In this document: one piece after another, positions 45,280 through 56,539 of the stretch
How the letters are laid out: each line of letters starts with the position of its first letter
Position numbering within the stretch: the first letter of the stretch is position 1
NCBI GenBank assembly: GCA_026874595.1
Contig: CM049309.1
Location: forward strand, 29,887,033 to 29,951,032
Direction of reading: 5' to 3'
Length of the DNA stretch: 64,000 nt
Source: Sipunculus nudus
Taxonomy: Eukaryota > Annelida > Sipuncula > Golfingiida > Sipunculidae
Position numbers and translations under genes: made by a program
The notes under the pieces: model-generated
What the model was told of the DNA's origin: nothing
The model's database searches: none
What the model saw: the letters and a program-made list of their open reading frames with translations, nothing else

Positions 45280-46240
45280 TCAGTTATTGTGGCTATATTG
45301 GCAGGCTGTCCGCAAGGTACCCATACAATTTCCATCGGCACGGGTTTACTTTTTACTTGCGTATGGGCCCCGTGGTGCTGAAGTGGTTACTCTCAATTTT
45401 CCCGGCGTTTTCAACTCACCGTAAGCCTGTAGAAAGGCAGTAGACAAGCTGTAGACAGCCGGTATGGTCGCCTTTATACCCTGTAAGGGCACTGTACAAT
45501 ATGATGAAAGTGGAATGGCAGCTGGGTGGGGTCTGCAAGGCTCCCTTGTGATGTAAAATTGCCCATGCGTTGTCCTCACGGTGCCATGAATCTGAGATGT
45601 CTGATATACAGCCACAGTGGCATATATTTCAAACACTGAATCTCTTGTAAGCTGCACAGGTAAAATGTCATGATCTATTGACTGCTGAAAATGATTTCCC
45701 AACTCAGTTAATAATAACACCAAAATCTAATTTATGAGAAAAAAATAACATTCTTCAAATCACATTACTGTTTAATAGAAAAAATATATGCCCCTCTAAA
45801 AATTCCAAGATCCTCTTGTTTCAAGTTGCTCTCCTTCTCATCCACAGCTTCGCAGCTTGATTACTCCTCGACTTGCACATTACTATATCAGCTATATATG
45901 AAGCAGGAAATACCCTTACAGTGGCCGCCCGGTGCCAGCAATTGCTGGCTGGGCACCTGCCGGTCACCGGCCGGACATCATACTGTGTACTAGCTTCATG
46001 CATAGAACTCACACGGTTACCTTATGGTCACCTTACGGTTACCGGATGGCCTCCTTACCAACCAAGTGTTGGCGGTTACCGTACGTAAGTTGCAGATAAT
46101 GTGAGTGCAGACAACATGGGATGAAAAATCACACGGTGACTGTATGGTCTCGAAAACCAGTGACAAGCCGCCAGGTTGAAAATCCTGGACGGTGCCCGGT
46201 GTATATGTGAGCTAGGCTTAAGTTGCGTCACCCTACAGAA
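45280..46240. repeat. Region rich in CGGTNACC motifs
   Basis: From 45930 to 46200, ACGGTTACC, CGGTCACC, CGGTTACCG and their inverses recur about eight times, with GTACGTA at 46081. It appears to be a decayed inverted-repeat element. 45280-45900 holds no recognised feature. Confidence 0.4.
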
Positions 46241-46554
46241 ACCGGGATTAACTCCTGTCTGATGAGCCAGTTTAGGCTCAGGTGTAAATATTATTGTATT
46301 TCATTCTGATTTGATAAATTGATTTTCCTTTTGAGTGCCTGAGGATGTCACTCATTATGATAATAACTTAAAAAATTGCATAATTCAGATCTAATTTTTG
46401 GTATACAATTGAATCTTGATTAAATTAAGTTAGATCCTTGAAAAAAGTCTCTAGCGACAACAATTCTCATGTTAAGTGGGCAAATATTTTTCCTGTTTTT
46501 TTACCAAGTGCATTTTGTTTGGTCCCTTTTTCATTAAATTTTTATCTTTGAGAC

Positions 46555-46700
46555 CTACAAAGGTGTTTTCGTCCATTAACAGGGCACAAATCATAACTAT
46601 TACACCTAGAATCTTCTAACTTGACATCCAGGGAGGTCCATGAAAAATCTCTGTTATCCATATCCTCTGAGCTATGCTTCAGTTGAATTGGGATACCATC
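46555..46700 (+). repeat. Family B fragment
   Basis: CATTAACAGGGCACAAATC, then AGGGAGGTCCATGAAAAATC and CCATATCCTCTGAGC match other B copies. Both ends are missing. Confidence 0.65.
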
Positions 46701-47282
46701 TAAAAAATTTTGCATTCAGATGATAAAATTCCTTTTGTGAATGTGTTCCTAGTCAGCTGAGCATCACGAGTCATGACCCATTTGTTATTTATGTGAACTA
46801 ACTTGTTTTCCTGTTTATATTGAAAATAATGATTTGTGCATTATAAATATTATCATCACTTAATGAGTCTTTCTTCAGTTGAGTTTGTTGCAGGTAGAAC
46901 CTGGATAAAATGTAGTAACATGTAACATGTGTGAAAGAACATGATTTTTAGCACATGGGCACAAATGGTAGCAGCTTGTTGTAGAATAAGGTCACTGTAA
47001 CCTATATCGAAGGTCTAATGGCAAAATGCATGATTTTTAGCACTCTGGGAGTCATGTTCCCATTGTTCAAGGTTCCCTGAATTCAGCTGAGCATCATGAC
47101 CCATTGGTCCTTTGTTTCATGATATTTTAAAATTGAACCAGTTGACATACTTAATTTTGTCTTTTGATCAGATTAATATTTAATTCTGCATGTTTATGTA
47201 GAATATTCTGAAAAATCTATTGGTCAATATTCTAAAAAATGTAACTTTTGTTTTCCCCTTAGTTATAATATCATATAAAGAC
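46701..47282. other. Family C 3'-end fragments
   Basis: The family 3' end occurs twice: CAGCTGAGCATCACGAGTCA at about 46753 and CAGCTGAGCATCATGACCC at about 47085. The intervening sequence is AT-rich intron. Confidence 0.5.
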
Positions 47283-47362
47283 CGGCATCTGTGGCTCAGG
47301 GGTAGAGCGCAGGACTCAAAGCCAGGTGGTCATGAGTAGGAATCTCAGCCGAGGCGGTGAGA
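47283..47362 (+). repeat. tRNA-like sequence joined to family C
   Basis: TGGCTCAGGGGTAGAGCG is an excellent tRNA D-arm/A-box. GTGGTCATGAGTAGGAATCTC takes the place of a T-arm but has lost the GGTTCGAATCC consensus. The acceptor ends cannot pair fully. It is a tRNA pseudogene or SINE head whose tail abuts the TTTTTAGCTCAGCTGAC start of family C. Confidence 0.55.
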
Positions 47363-47365
47363 TTT

Positions 47366-50080
47366 TTAGCTCAGCTGACTCTAAGTCATCTGAGCAATAG
47401 TCATGGTCCTTTGTCCTTCGTACGTCCGTTCGGATGTTTACAGGGCACGTTTTGAAACCGTTGGACATATGAATCCAAAATTTAGCATACAGTTAGAGGT
47501 CCCCAAAATCTCCTGCCATACCAAAAATTTGGTAACTAGGACTCCGTTCCTTCGATATATTAAGGAAAAACCTCCGTTTTCCATAAAAAAAGCCCTTTTT
47601 ACACTTCAGGGCTGCCTAATATCAATACCACTAGTCTGTTTTTGATCATATTTAGTATTCTTATTCTTCCATGCATTTTCTATTAATATACCAAAAATTA
47701 GGTCAGTATTGAGTATTGTTATGAAGTTATGGGTCCAAATGCAGTTCCAATTTAAATAATCAGTAAATATATTTACTCACTTAACATAAGAATTGCTGAA
47801 GCTAGAGACTTTTTATCAGGGATATAACTTCATATAATCAAGATTCAATTGTATACCAAATATTAGATCTGAATTTTTCAAATTTTATAAGTTATTTCAT
47901 TAATATAACATCAGTACCTTAAATTTTGCCCAACTTTTGCAGTGGCAGGTTTTTTTCCTGTAAGCACTGTTGATTTAATTTTCATGTCATGCACATGTAA
48001 GGATTCTATCTTCTGAATTCTGAAATTTGAAAGGAATTGATCAAAAACTGTAGCTTTTATTAAAGTTTTTATGAGACCATGTCACACCTTGGCTGTACTG
48101 AAGCCCCTCTATATGTCCAAACATTGACCTTTCAGGCCAATTACCCATGCTTGAAGCGAGGCACTCTGCAGCCAGCCAGCTTTTGGGTGGCTTCAGCTGG
48201 ATCTAACTGTCCAACCCCCTCCTCTAGTTTTTGTTTTGGCCAAAAACATAACAATAAACAATAATTAAAAATTTTTTTTTAAAAATTATCAGTTTATAAT
48301 AATAACTTTAAGAAAAATAAATGGTAAAGGAATTTTATAGTTAACTAGCTGATAAACCCGGTATACCGGGCGTTTTACCGGGGTTTGGGAGATATATTTA
48401 CTGAGATATTGAATGTTGGCTAATTTTTTTATTATAAAAGTTAAAAGAAAATATAGATTTTTAGTGGGATACTCTCGGAATACGATATGTACAAATATTT
48501 TTTACTGTTATTTTGTAGCGCTGTGCTGGTGACAAAAATCATACCCGGTATGTTTACCTAGTCAGTGATGGTTTACATTGCGAACCGGAATGAGACGCGG
48601 AGGCATACAGTGTTTTGTTGATATTTTACTGGTTTCTGTCGTTGGAAGTATAAAGAATAGGTTGATGTGATGCACACATAAAAGATTAATTAAATGTATG
48701 TTACAAGGAAACTGTTCCTAAAAAGGAAACAGAAATATGCATAAATCGTAAGTAGAAGAAGCGGACCCAGCGGGACTCCATGCAGTGGGTCCGTATCCCA
48801 TTTTCCGCCAATTCATCCTTTTTTCATCGTATCAGACAAATTTTGAGGCCTAAAACCCCGCCACCACCCAACCCCACCCCACCCCAGCCCTGTTCCTGAA
48901 ATTGGGACCTTGAATTAGGTTTTGTCATCAATCCTCCTGGGTTGAACTCTTTCTCTTTTACTGACCACGCACGTGGGTCAAATCCCTCATTGAAAGCAAG
49001 CGTTATTCATATGAACAATAGTCCTTAGTGTTAGAGGTTAAGTGACCACGATGCACGCATTCCGGTGAATGCCGAAGGCTGTTCAGCTGTGCTCGGTAAA
49101 AAAAACGGAAAAACACTCAAAATTATATGTATATTAAAAATTATTTATTTTCATATCGCCTATGTCACTGCGGGGATAATAACCTTTAAAATGATGTATG
49201 GCACAATATTGTACACAAAGCGGTTTTAGAGAACATTTTTTAGAGAACCGAATTCCTTTTATAAGTATTAGATGAGTAACAGGGAATTACCTTGCAATTA
49301 CTGATGATTTATGGATCTTACATGGATGGCCGAAAATGTATTTTAAATGACACCATGCAGTCACCAATGGGTATTTTTCATTTCAATCAAAAAATGATAA
49401 ATAAATAATTAAATAAAATTGTTGTTTACTATTAGGGATTATATGAGGCTTGTTGTTTACTACTAGGGATTATATGAGGCAAGTTAATGATAGACAAGGA
49501 TGCAGTTGATTATATTTAATTAATATAAATTTCCAGGTCTTTTCCAGGTGTTTATTTGTTGGTTTATATAAATTACAAAATTAAAAAAATAAATAAACGT
49601 CAAAAATTTTAATATTACTCAGGCAAGTGCTCATTAAAGATGTTAATATGTTTGACTAATGACATTAAGACTCATGGCTGTATCAGCTGTTACATGATAC
49701 TGGCTTAATAATCAAAATTAATATTAATGATTCCTTTATTTCAGTTAATAAAATTAAACATTCCCAATTCCAGTTTGCTCTTTGTATAATATATTGGGTG
49801 TTTTGATCCTTGGATTATTTTTAACACATGTATTAGTTTCATTGCTGAGAATACTTTTCTTTTTTTCTGATACAATTTAAAAAAATAAATATATTCAAAA
49901 TTTACCTGTTAGTGCTGTGGATTTAATTTTCACAGCATGTACACATAAGCATTTCATCTGTAAAAATCTGAAATTTGAAACCAATTGATCAAAAACTGAA
50001 ACTCAATGAAGTTTTCAAGCACCATGTCTTGATTGTTTAACGTTTACATCAAGTCAGTATAAATTAAGTATTCTAGGATG
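47366..50080 (+). mobile_element. Family C copy 3, diverged, with nested insertion
   Basis: The 5' end TTTTTAGCTCAGCTGAC is followed by a body matching the second half of the internal duplication of copies 1 and 2. The body continues to 48341 and resumes at 49278. It shares text with 12600-12800 (complement) up to about 49870. It is more diverged than copies 1 and 2, hence older. The 3' end is uncertain. Confidence 0.65.
48342..49277. mobile_element. Insertion inside family C copy 3
   Basis: Relative to copies 1 and 2, about 935 bp is inserted between AAGGAATTTTATAGTT and TAACAGGGAATTACCTTG. The insert begins AACTAGCTGATAAACCCGG and ends near TTTTATAAGTATTAGATGAG. It is GC-richer in its first 80 bp and middle. 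No coding domain or exact target duplication was recognised, so the type is unknown. Confidence 0.6.
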
Positions 50081-50149
50081 TTACATAACACCTTTACTTC
50101 TGACCTACTGCCTCTGTTAGTGTCTGGGTCAGGCAATAATTACCAGAGA

Positions 50150-50243
50150 GCCTCTCTCTCTCTTTCTCTCTCTCTCTCTGGCAGTCTAGCTCTCTCTCTC
50201 CTTGACAGTCTAGCTCTCTCTCTTCTGCTTTTTTTTCTTTCTT

Positions 50244-50279
<36 letters not shown>

Positions 50280-50282
50280 ACC
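50150..50282. repeat. (CT)n microsatellite with interruptions
   Basis: CT runs are broken by two copies of GNCAGTCTAGCTCTCTCTCT and a T-rich part. The Ser-Leu and Arg-Glu open frames on the two strands are by-products. Confidence 0.92.
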
Positions 50283-51199
50283 CAAATGCCTCCCTTCCTC
50301 CCTCCATCTCATTCTGTTGACAGGTATTATAAACAAGATTAATTGGCTATCAATGTTGATGCAATTTAGAAATGTGAATCAACTGAAATAATCACAATCA
50401 CATATATATGCTATATTGAAAATGTATAGTAACATTTTTAAACCTGGAAAAAAATATGTAATGAAAAAAGGGAATTAATGCAAATATTGTTAATTTTTTC
50501 CTAGCTCAGTAGTATGGAAAAAAAAGATTTGCTTTGTTTCTCCATCTTTCTGCCTGTTTTAAATATTTAATGATCAGTATTTGAATATTTAATGAATAAA
50601 ATTATTTTCTTATAAGCACTGTTGAATTAAATTTCATATCCTGTATGTATATGCAAGGGTGTTGTAACTCCCACTATCCCCTTCTTCACCTCACAGAGTC
50701 TTTGCTCCTTGGCACTGTGAATAATAGTTCTATGGCTCTAGCATAAAATTAAATAATTAAAGAAAATATCTACAGAGAGACAGAGGTGTTGTAACTCCCA
50801 CCATAACCCCCTCCCCCATCAAGTAATTCCACCTGTGGAGTGGGGACGTTATGGCAACTGTATACATATCATAAAATTGAACAAAAGGTATATTAAATAA
50901 ATTATATATGATAAGACAAAAGTGTTGAACTGCGTGGGGAATATGAAGACCTTTAGATGGGTCACTTTGCTGCTTGTTGTTATACCATGTAGCTCCTGCA
51001 TATTTAATGACATTATATATATAACAGAATTATTGAATCTGAATACACGTGTTAAACAGAGATATGTTGGATCTTGATTGAGGAAAGTTATATATTTCCT
51101 GAAGTATGTCTGTACTATATTAAACTTTAGTTAATAGATTTGCTAATTTTACAAAAATTATAATTTTATTTATATGAAATATATTACCTTTAAACCCAG
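50283..51199. other. End of ATG4 intron 3
   Basis: GTGTTGTAACTCCCAC occurs at about 50660 and 50787, a short local duplication. The remainder is AT-rich intron. The exon acceptor CTTTAAACCCAG ends at 51199. Confidence 0.5.
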
Positions 51200-51383
51200 A
51201 CTGGCGATTGCTGAGTAAAGATTCAGGGATGGGAAGTTTTCACAGACGGATCATCAAGTTTTTCAGTGAAGACTGCGGGGAGAAAAACCCACTGTCACTT
51301 CATACGCTGGTCAAGATTGGTGCAATGCAAGGCAAAAAGATTGGAGATTGGTATGGTCCCGCATCCGTCACTCATGTGATCAA
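51200..51383 (+). CDS. ATG4: ATG4 cysteine protease, exon 4
   Basis: 184 nt, entered in phase 1 and left in phase 2. It encodes Asn401 to Lys462 with WRLLSKDSGMGSFHRRIIKF, LSLHTLVKIGAMQGKKIGDW and YGPASVTHVIK. The G-KKIGDWYGP block is among the best-conserved ATG4 motifs after the catalytic Cys; vertebrate ATG4C/D have GKKAGDWYGP at this place. The distance between exon 3 and this motif is short, and the long insert seen in vertebrate ATG4C is absent. The donor is AA before GTAAGC at 51384. Confidence 0.92.
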
Positions 51384-51908
51384 GTAAGCAACTGCTTATC
51401 CTGTTATACCCTCAAACTTTATAAAAGGATTCCTTTGGACTAGAGTACTTAAATGAATACTGTATTGAATGGCATTTATTTTAAACTGATCTTTCCACAG
51501 GACCTGGAATTTTGCTTATCAGGAAATTTTAAGTTTTTACATTTGCATATAAGGTACAAAGTCTTTTACCTTTTATCTCATAAACCACTGCTCCAGTCAA
51601 AAACAGATTTGGCAGGTTTAGATGGCACCACCTGTGGTAGGTGAAATGGCTTATTCCTGGAGCAGTCTGATCCTGTTGTGTTCTGCTGCTGTCAGGCTTT
51701 CTTGTCCTTATCCGTGACATTCACCTATTTTAGATTAAGGCAGAAATGGTAATTTCAGTTTCTATGAGAATGAACATTATTTGAGTACCCCATAAGACAG
51801 ATAGACAAATCGTAGCAATTGGATGTAGAAACTTGTGACTTAGCATCTGGGAAGTTCCTAGTAACATTTTCTTCAAAACCCTAAATAAGGGAACCCTAAT
51901 AATTTTTT
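51384..51908. other. Start of ATG4 intron 4
   Basis: No recognised repeat apart from short family B-like phrases near 51820-51890 (AGCATCTGGGAAGTTCC). No exon. Confidence 0.45.
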
Positions 51909-52392
51909 TTAAAGGTTCTAATCATCTATAAAGCAAGTTGAATTAACACGAAAAATAGCTTCTTCCCTTTAAGATAAATTTGTAACTGCCGTAATATTGC
52001 CCTGAAACAGTTTGCTTACTCCTGTAAAAGAGTATTATAAACAGTGGACCTAGTGCGATCATAGATGACAACATAAACACAATGTGTGCATCACTTGGTG
52101 CACAACAGGTGTCAATCATGAGATGCCCTGACTGACTTGGCCCAAAATATTTAATACATGTTCTTGCTGTCTGAAACATAGTGACTCACAATCAGACCTA
52201 CAGTCACATGGCCTTGTTATGGTAAACAGACCCTGTGTTTACCAACATGGTCTTAAATAGCCATATATGAGGTACTGAGACTGTGTGCTGGGATGGTTTT
52301 TCTGGGAAACTTTTGTATAGAGCAAAACTGAACTAATAGTGTAAAATAAAAGGTATAATATTGCTCCTGATTATGGCCCTGTAGAGGGGCCC
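51909..52392. mobile_element. TTAA-flanked MITE, copy 2
   Basis: Homologous over its length to 28169-28640 (CTTCCCTTTAA, ACTGCC-TAATATTGCC, GTTTGCTTACTCCTGT). The left TTAA is at 51909-51912. The right target is mutated, and another AGGGGCCCCATTACC start follows at 52385, a truncated further copy. Confidence 0.65.
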
Positions 52393-52486
52393 CATTACCT
52401 ATCTGGCCTTCATAAACTAAAAATAATCCCTTGAAGCTTTTAAAAAAATAGGCCAAAAATGTGAATATCACAGCACACAGGCTGTT

Positions 52487-53350
52487 TCTTTAGCGAACCT
52501 GTGAGCTTATGTGATGGTGCGGTGGCGTCCGTCGTGTGTCGTGCGTCGTACGTCATGCGTTGTCTGTACCTTAACCATACCTATCTCAAACACGGCAGGA
52601 GTTAGCATAACTAAATTTTTTGCAAATAATCAGTCATCCAAAAAACTATATCGGATTTTGTTTATTTTTTTCTAACTGCATTTTCTTAAATTTTATAGGA
52701 AAAAAGCTAAAAAAGCTTTAAAAATCTTCTTCTCCGAAACTGTCCAGCCAAATTGTCCAATATTTCACAGAAATTATCCCTTCAATCTTTCTCAAGTTTG
52801 TTCGAATGGTTCCAGTTTGGAGATTTTTGGCCGAGTTACAGGAGGTTGAACTTTGTTAATTGTGCAAAAAAGCAAATTAAAATTTAAATCTCAGAAACGG
52901 CTGGAGCTATCATCACTAAATTTTATGTCAATGTTGGTCACATAGGTCATATCTGAAATTGAGGTATTGGTGGCGCCACCTGCATTGGCCTTTTTTGTAT
53001 GGAGTCCTCAGTGCCTGTATCACACTGAGGGCTACAAAAAACTTCTTCTCTGCAACAATATGGCCAAAATATTTAATATCGCACAGAAATGATCCTAGGG
53101 TAGTGCTTTCTGAAGTTTGTTCAAATAGTCTCTTTTCAGTGACCTTTTGGCTAAGTAATGGGAAGCTGAATTTAGTCAATGCCATAACAGCCCATTTTAG
53201 CTCAGTGGCTACAAAGATCTTCTTCTCATAAACCACTTGGCCAAATTCTTAAATCTCACACATTAATTATCCTCAGATGTTGATAATTCAAGTTTGTTCA
53301 AATGGTTTTGGTTTAGTGCTTTTTGGATGAGTTACGGGAAGCTGAACTTA
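52487..53350 (+). repeat. Family A copy, uninterrupted
   Basis: The head TTTAGCGAACCTGTGAGCTT is followed by short GTCGTGCGTCGTACG text. It then runs through CTAACTGCATTTTCTTAAAT, where the copy at 29966 is broken by family C. It contains two or three diverged body units (GTTCGAATGGTTCCAG, GTTCAAATAGTCTC, GTTCAAATGGTTTTGG) and GGTGGCGCCACCTGCATTGG at 52970-52989. Confidence 0.8.
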
Positions 53351-54103
53351 GCCAGTTTGCTGTGTCTTCCTATATGAGTTATAAACTTGCGAAACGATTT
53401 TAGACTGATGCCACTGATGCCAGTTTGTTAAATATTTTACAAGAATAATCCCTACATAAATTCTTATAATAATTGTCATTAATGGTTCCACATGAATGAT
53501 TTTTGGCTGAATTATGGAGATTGAATTGAGTCATTTTACCATATATGTTGGCTGTGTGATGCAGTTACATCTAGCCTGGCACCAGTTTATAAGCATCTAT
53601 TACATCATGCCACTAGACATTTAGATTTCAGGTTATATTTGGTTAATATTGACAAAAAATTTTTTGAAAGCTTTTAAAAAATTTAGATTTATGATTTAAG
53701 TTATTCATCATACCAGGCAATGTTACAATCATGGATATTCAGCTCTCTGTGGCTATATAAAGACAACTGTATGTGGATTATAAATTATTGGTATCTCTTC
53801 TCAACTTAATTCAAGAATTTGCCATCAATGAGATATATATTTGTATTTTAATTTTGCATTTAGTATGCATCCATAATAATTTTACATATATTCCTGATTT
53901 CTTTTTTTAATAAAAAGTCAACTGAAAACCAGTTTGTTTTGGGAAAATAAATTTCAAAGTTATTTCAAGTAGGGACCACTTTTGTGTACAGATGGCATCA
54001 CTTGGTTTACCACTGGCAGATTGCCAGTGCCTTGATGTTGGCCATTGGCCAAGATGATGTCAGCTCTATAAATAGTTTTGGCACAGTGCCAGGATTGGAA
54101 GAA
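53351..54103. other. ATG4 intron 4, no clear feature
   Basis: AT-rich sequence with weak family A similarity to about 53530. CTGGCAGATTGCCAG at 54009-54023 is a short perfect hairpin. Confidence 0.45.
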
Positions 54104-54350
54104 GTGCAGCCAGGTATAGGTCAAGAGTTCACTCAGTGCAGTAGCTGCACTCTATTTATAGCTTTGGCAGACTGCTCACTGCATCATATTTAGCACCAAA
54201 GTTCAGCCTGAATATATTTATAGCTTTGGCAGACTGCCAACTGTGTCAGATTATGCAAGAGGTCAAGAGTTCACTCAGTGCAGCCAGGTACAGGTCAAAA
54301 ATTCACTCAGTCTAGTCAGGTGCAGGTCAAGAGTTCACTCAGTGCAGTAG
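54104..54350. repeat. Local repeat of CAGGTCAAGAGTTCACTCAG
   Basis: The phrase AGGTCAAGAGTTCACTCAGT, or a near copy, occurs at about 54117, 54261, 54294 and 54326. TATAGCTTTGGCAGACTGC occurs twice (about 54157 and 54220). An irregular tandem repeat. Confidence 0.75.
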
Positions 54351-54489
54351 CTTGAGGCAGCAATTTGTCACAGGTCACTCGGGGGCAACTGCCTTACTCA
54401 CCTAAGCCTTGTCAGCCCAGTGCATCAAACTCTGGGGAAATTTGATGTATTGGACTGATACCTGTCTATGCGTCTTTGATGGTATTCTC

Positions 54490-56230
54490 TTTTACAAGAC
54501 AGGTGGTGCCACCTACATTGACTTTTGCACAGTATGTACCTGCTTATTTCACAGGAGGGGTTTGACATATCAGTCTGACATTGGGCATATGTATATATCT
54601 CTTCGTTGTATATAAGACTGATGGTGCCAGCTACAATCATTTTATCCGCTAAACTGCAACAATCATTGCACAGCGTCCAACTGTTCATCTGCCTTGTGAT
54701 AAAAACACATATATCTCTGCATTGGTTGGACTTACCCACCTGAAATTTTGCATGTTTATACATCCTGGACAGCTTTCTTGATTTTATGACAGGTGGCGCC
54801 ACCTACATTCACATTTTAGCTACACACATCCAAGCTCATATCTCGGGAACCGTTTGTCCAGTTGGGCCAAAATTTTGCATGTTTTTAGATCTCCCATATA
54901 TCTTTATCATACGCAAAACTGGTGGTGCCACCTGTAACCATTTTTGCACAGCGTCCATCTGTTCATCTGCATCGGGATAAAATCACTCATATCTTGGCAG
55001 TGGTTTTACTTATCCACCTGATATTTTGCAGGTTTATACATCCTTGACAGAGTTCTTAATTTTATGACAGGTGGCGCCACCTACATTCATATTTTGCTGC
55101 AGACATCCAAGCTCATATCTCAGGAACCATTTGACGGATTTAGTAAAAATTTTGCATGTTCATAGATCTCACTTAGCTCTTTATCATACGCAAAACTGGT
55201 GGTGCAACCTGCAATCATTTTTGCACAGCATCGGTCTACTTGTTTTCCTTGGCATAAAATCACTCATATCTCGGCAGTGGTTTGACATATTTGTCTAAAA
55301 TTTTGCAGGTTTATACATCTTGGATAGCTTTCTGGATTTTTTGGCAGGTCGCGCCACCTACATTTATGTATATGCTGCAGACATTAAGGCTTATATCTCA
55401 GGACTGGTTTGACATACCCCCCTGAAATTTTGCATGTGTATAGATCTCCCATAGCTCTTTATCATACGCAAAACTGGTGTCGCCACCTGCCACCATTTTC
55501 GCACAGCATCCATCTGTTCATCTGCCTTGGGATAAAATCACTCATATCTCGGCAGTGGTTTGCCTTATCCACCTGAAATTTTGCATGTGTATACACCCTT
55601 GACAGCTTTCTTGTTTTATGACAGGTGGCGCCACCTACATTCAAATTTACGCTGCAGACATTCAAGCTCATATCTCAGGAACCATTTGAGCGATTTGGCA
55701 AAAATTTTGCATGTTTATAGATTTCACATAGCTCTTAATCATACGCAAAACTGGTGGTGCCACCTGCAATCATTTTTGCACAGCATCCGTCTTTTTGTTT
55801 GCTGTGGCATAAAATCACTCATATCTCGGCAGTGGTTTGACATATCTGTCTAAAATTTTGCAGGTTTATACATCTTGGATAGCTTTCTGGATTTTGTGGC
55901 AGGTGGCGCCACCTACATTTATGTATACGCTGCAGACATTCAGGCTTTTATCTCAGGACTGGTTTGACATATCCCCCTGAAATTTTGCATGTGTATAGAT
56001 CTCACATAGCTCCTAATCATACACAAAATTGGTGGCGCCACCTGCCACCATTTTTGCATAGCACCCGTCTGTTTTTTCTGCCATGGGCTAAAATCACTCA
56101 TATCTCAGTAGTGGTTTCACTTATCTGCCTAAAATTTTGCATGTTTATACATCTTGGACAGCTTTCTGGATTTTGGGGTAGAAGGCGCAACCTACATACA
56201 CATATAGGCTGCAGACATCCAGGCTATTAT
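54490..56230. repeat. Satellite array, 278-bp dimeric unit
   Basis: AGGTGGCGCCACCT or a close variant starts the A half-unit at 54791, 55069, 55346, 55623, 55901 and 56180: spacings 278, 277, 277, 278, 279. A diverged copy precedes at about 54496. The B half-unit starts ACTGGTGGTGCCACCTG about 129 bp after each A. A and B resemble each other (GCCACCT, CTCATATCTC, AATTTTGCA), so the unit is a dimer of about 129 and 149 bp. Confidence 0.92.
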
Positions 56231-56539
56231 GCAATACATCTCACTCTATTTCCCCTTGCCACTCAATCCATGCCTCTCTTCACCTTTTCTTCTCTGATTT
56301 TGGCGGATACACGTAGTCACTTGTTGACTACCCATATTCTAGTTTTTGTGTCGTGTGCACCCATGCCAGAATTGAAGCAGTGATGTTTGTTTAATTGTTT
56401 CTTGTTTTGAGTGTTTAGTACTTGCATTGTTCATATACATGTTACACATATTCTTGAAAAGTAATGGTCCAGCATTGAAGCATTATACCTGGTGTAATCT
56501 CATTGCACAGGTTCGCATTAGGCCTGTAGGCCTTGTTTT

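Noticed and set aside
45346-45723. 125-codon minus-strand open frame
   Set aside because: No recognisable pattern and close to repeat-derived sequence.
54425-56383. Series of Trp/His/Cys-rich open frames
   Set aside because: They are readings through the 278-bp satellite in different phases; the period is not kept as a multiple of three.
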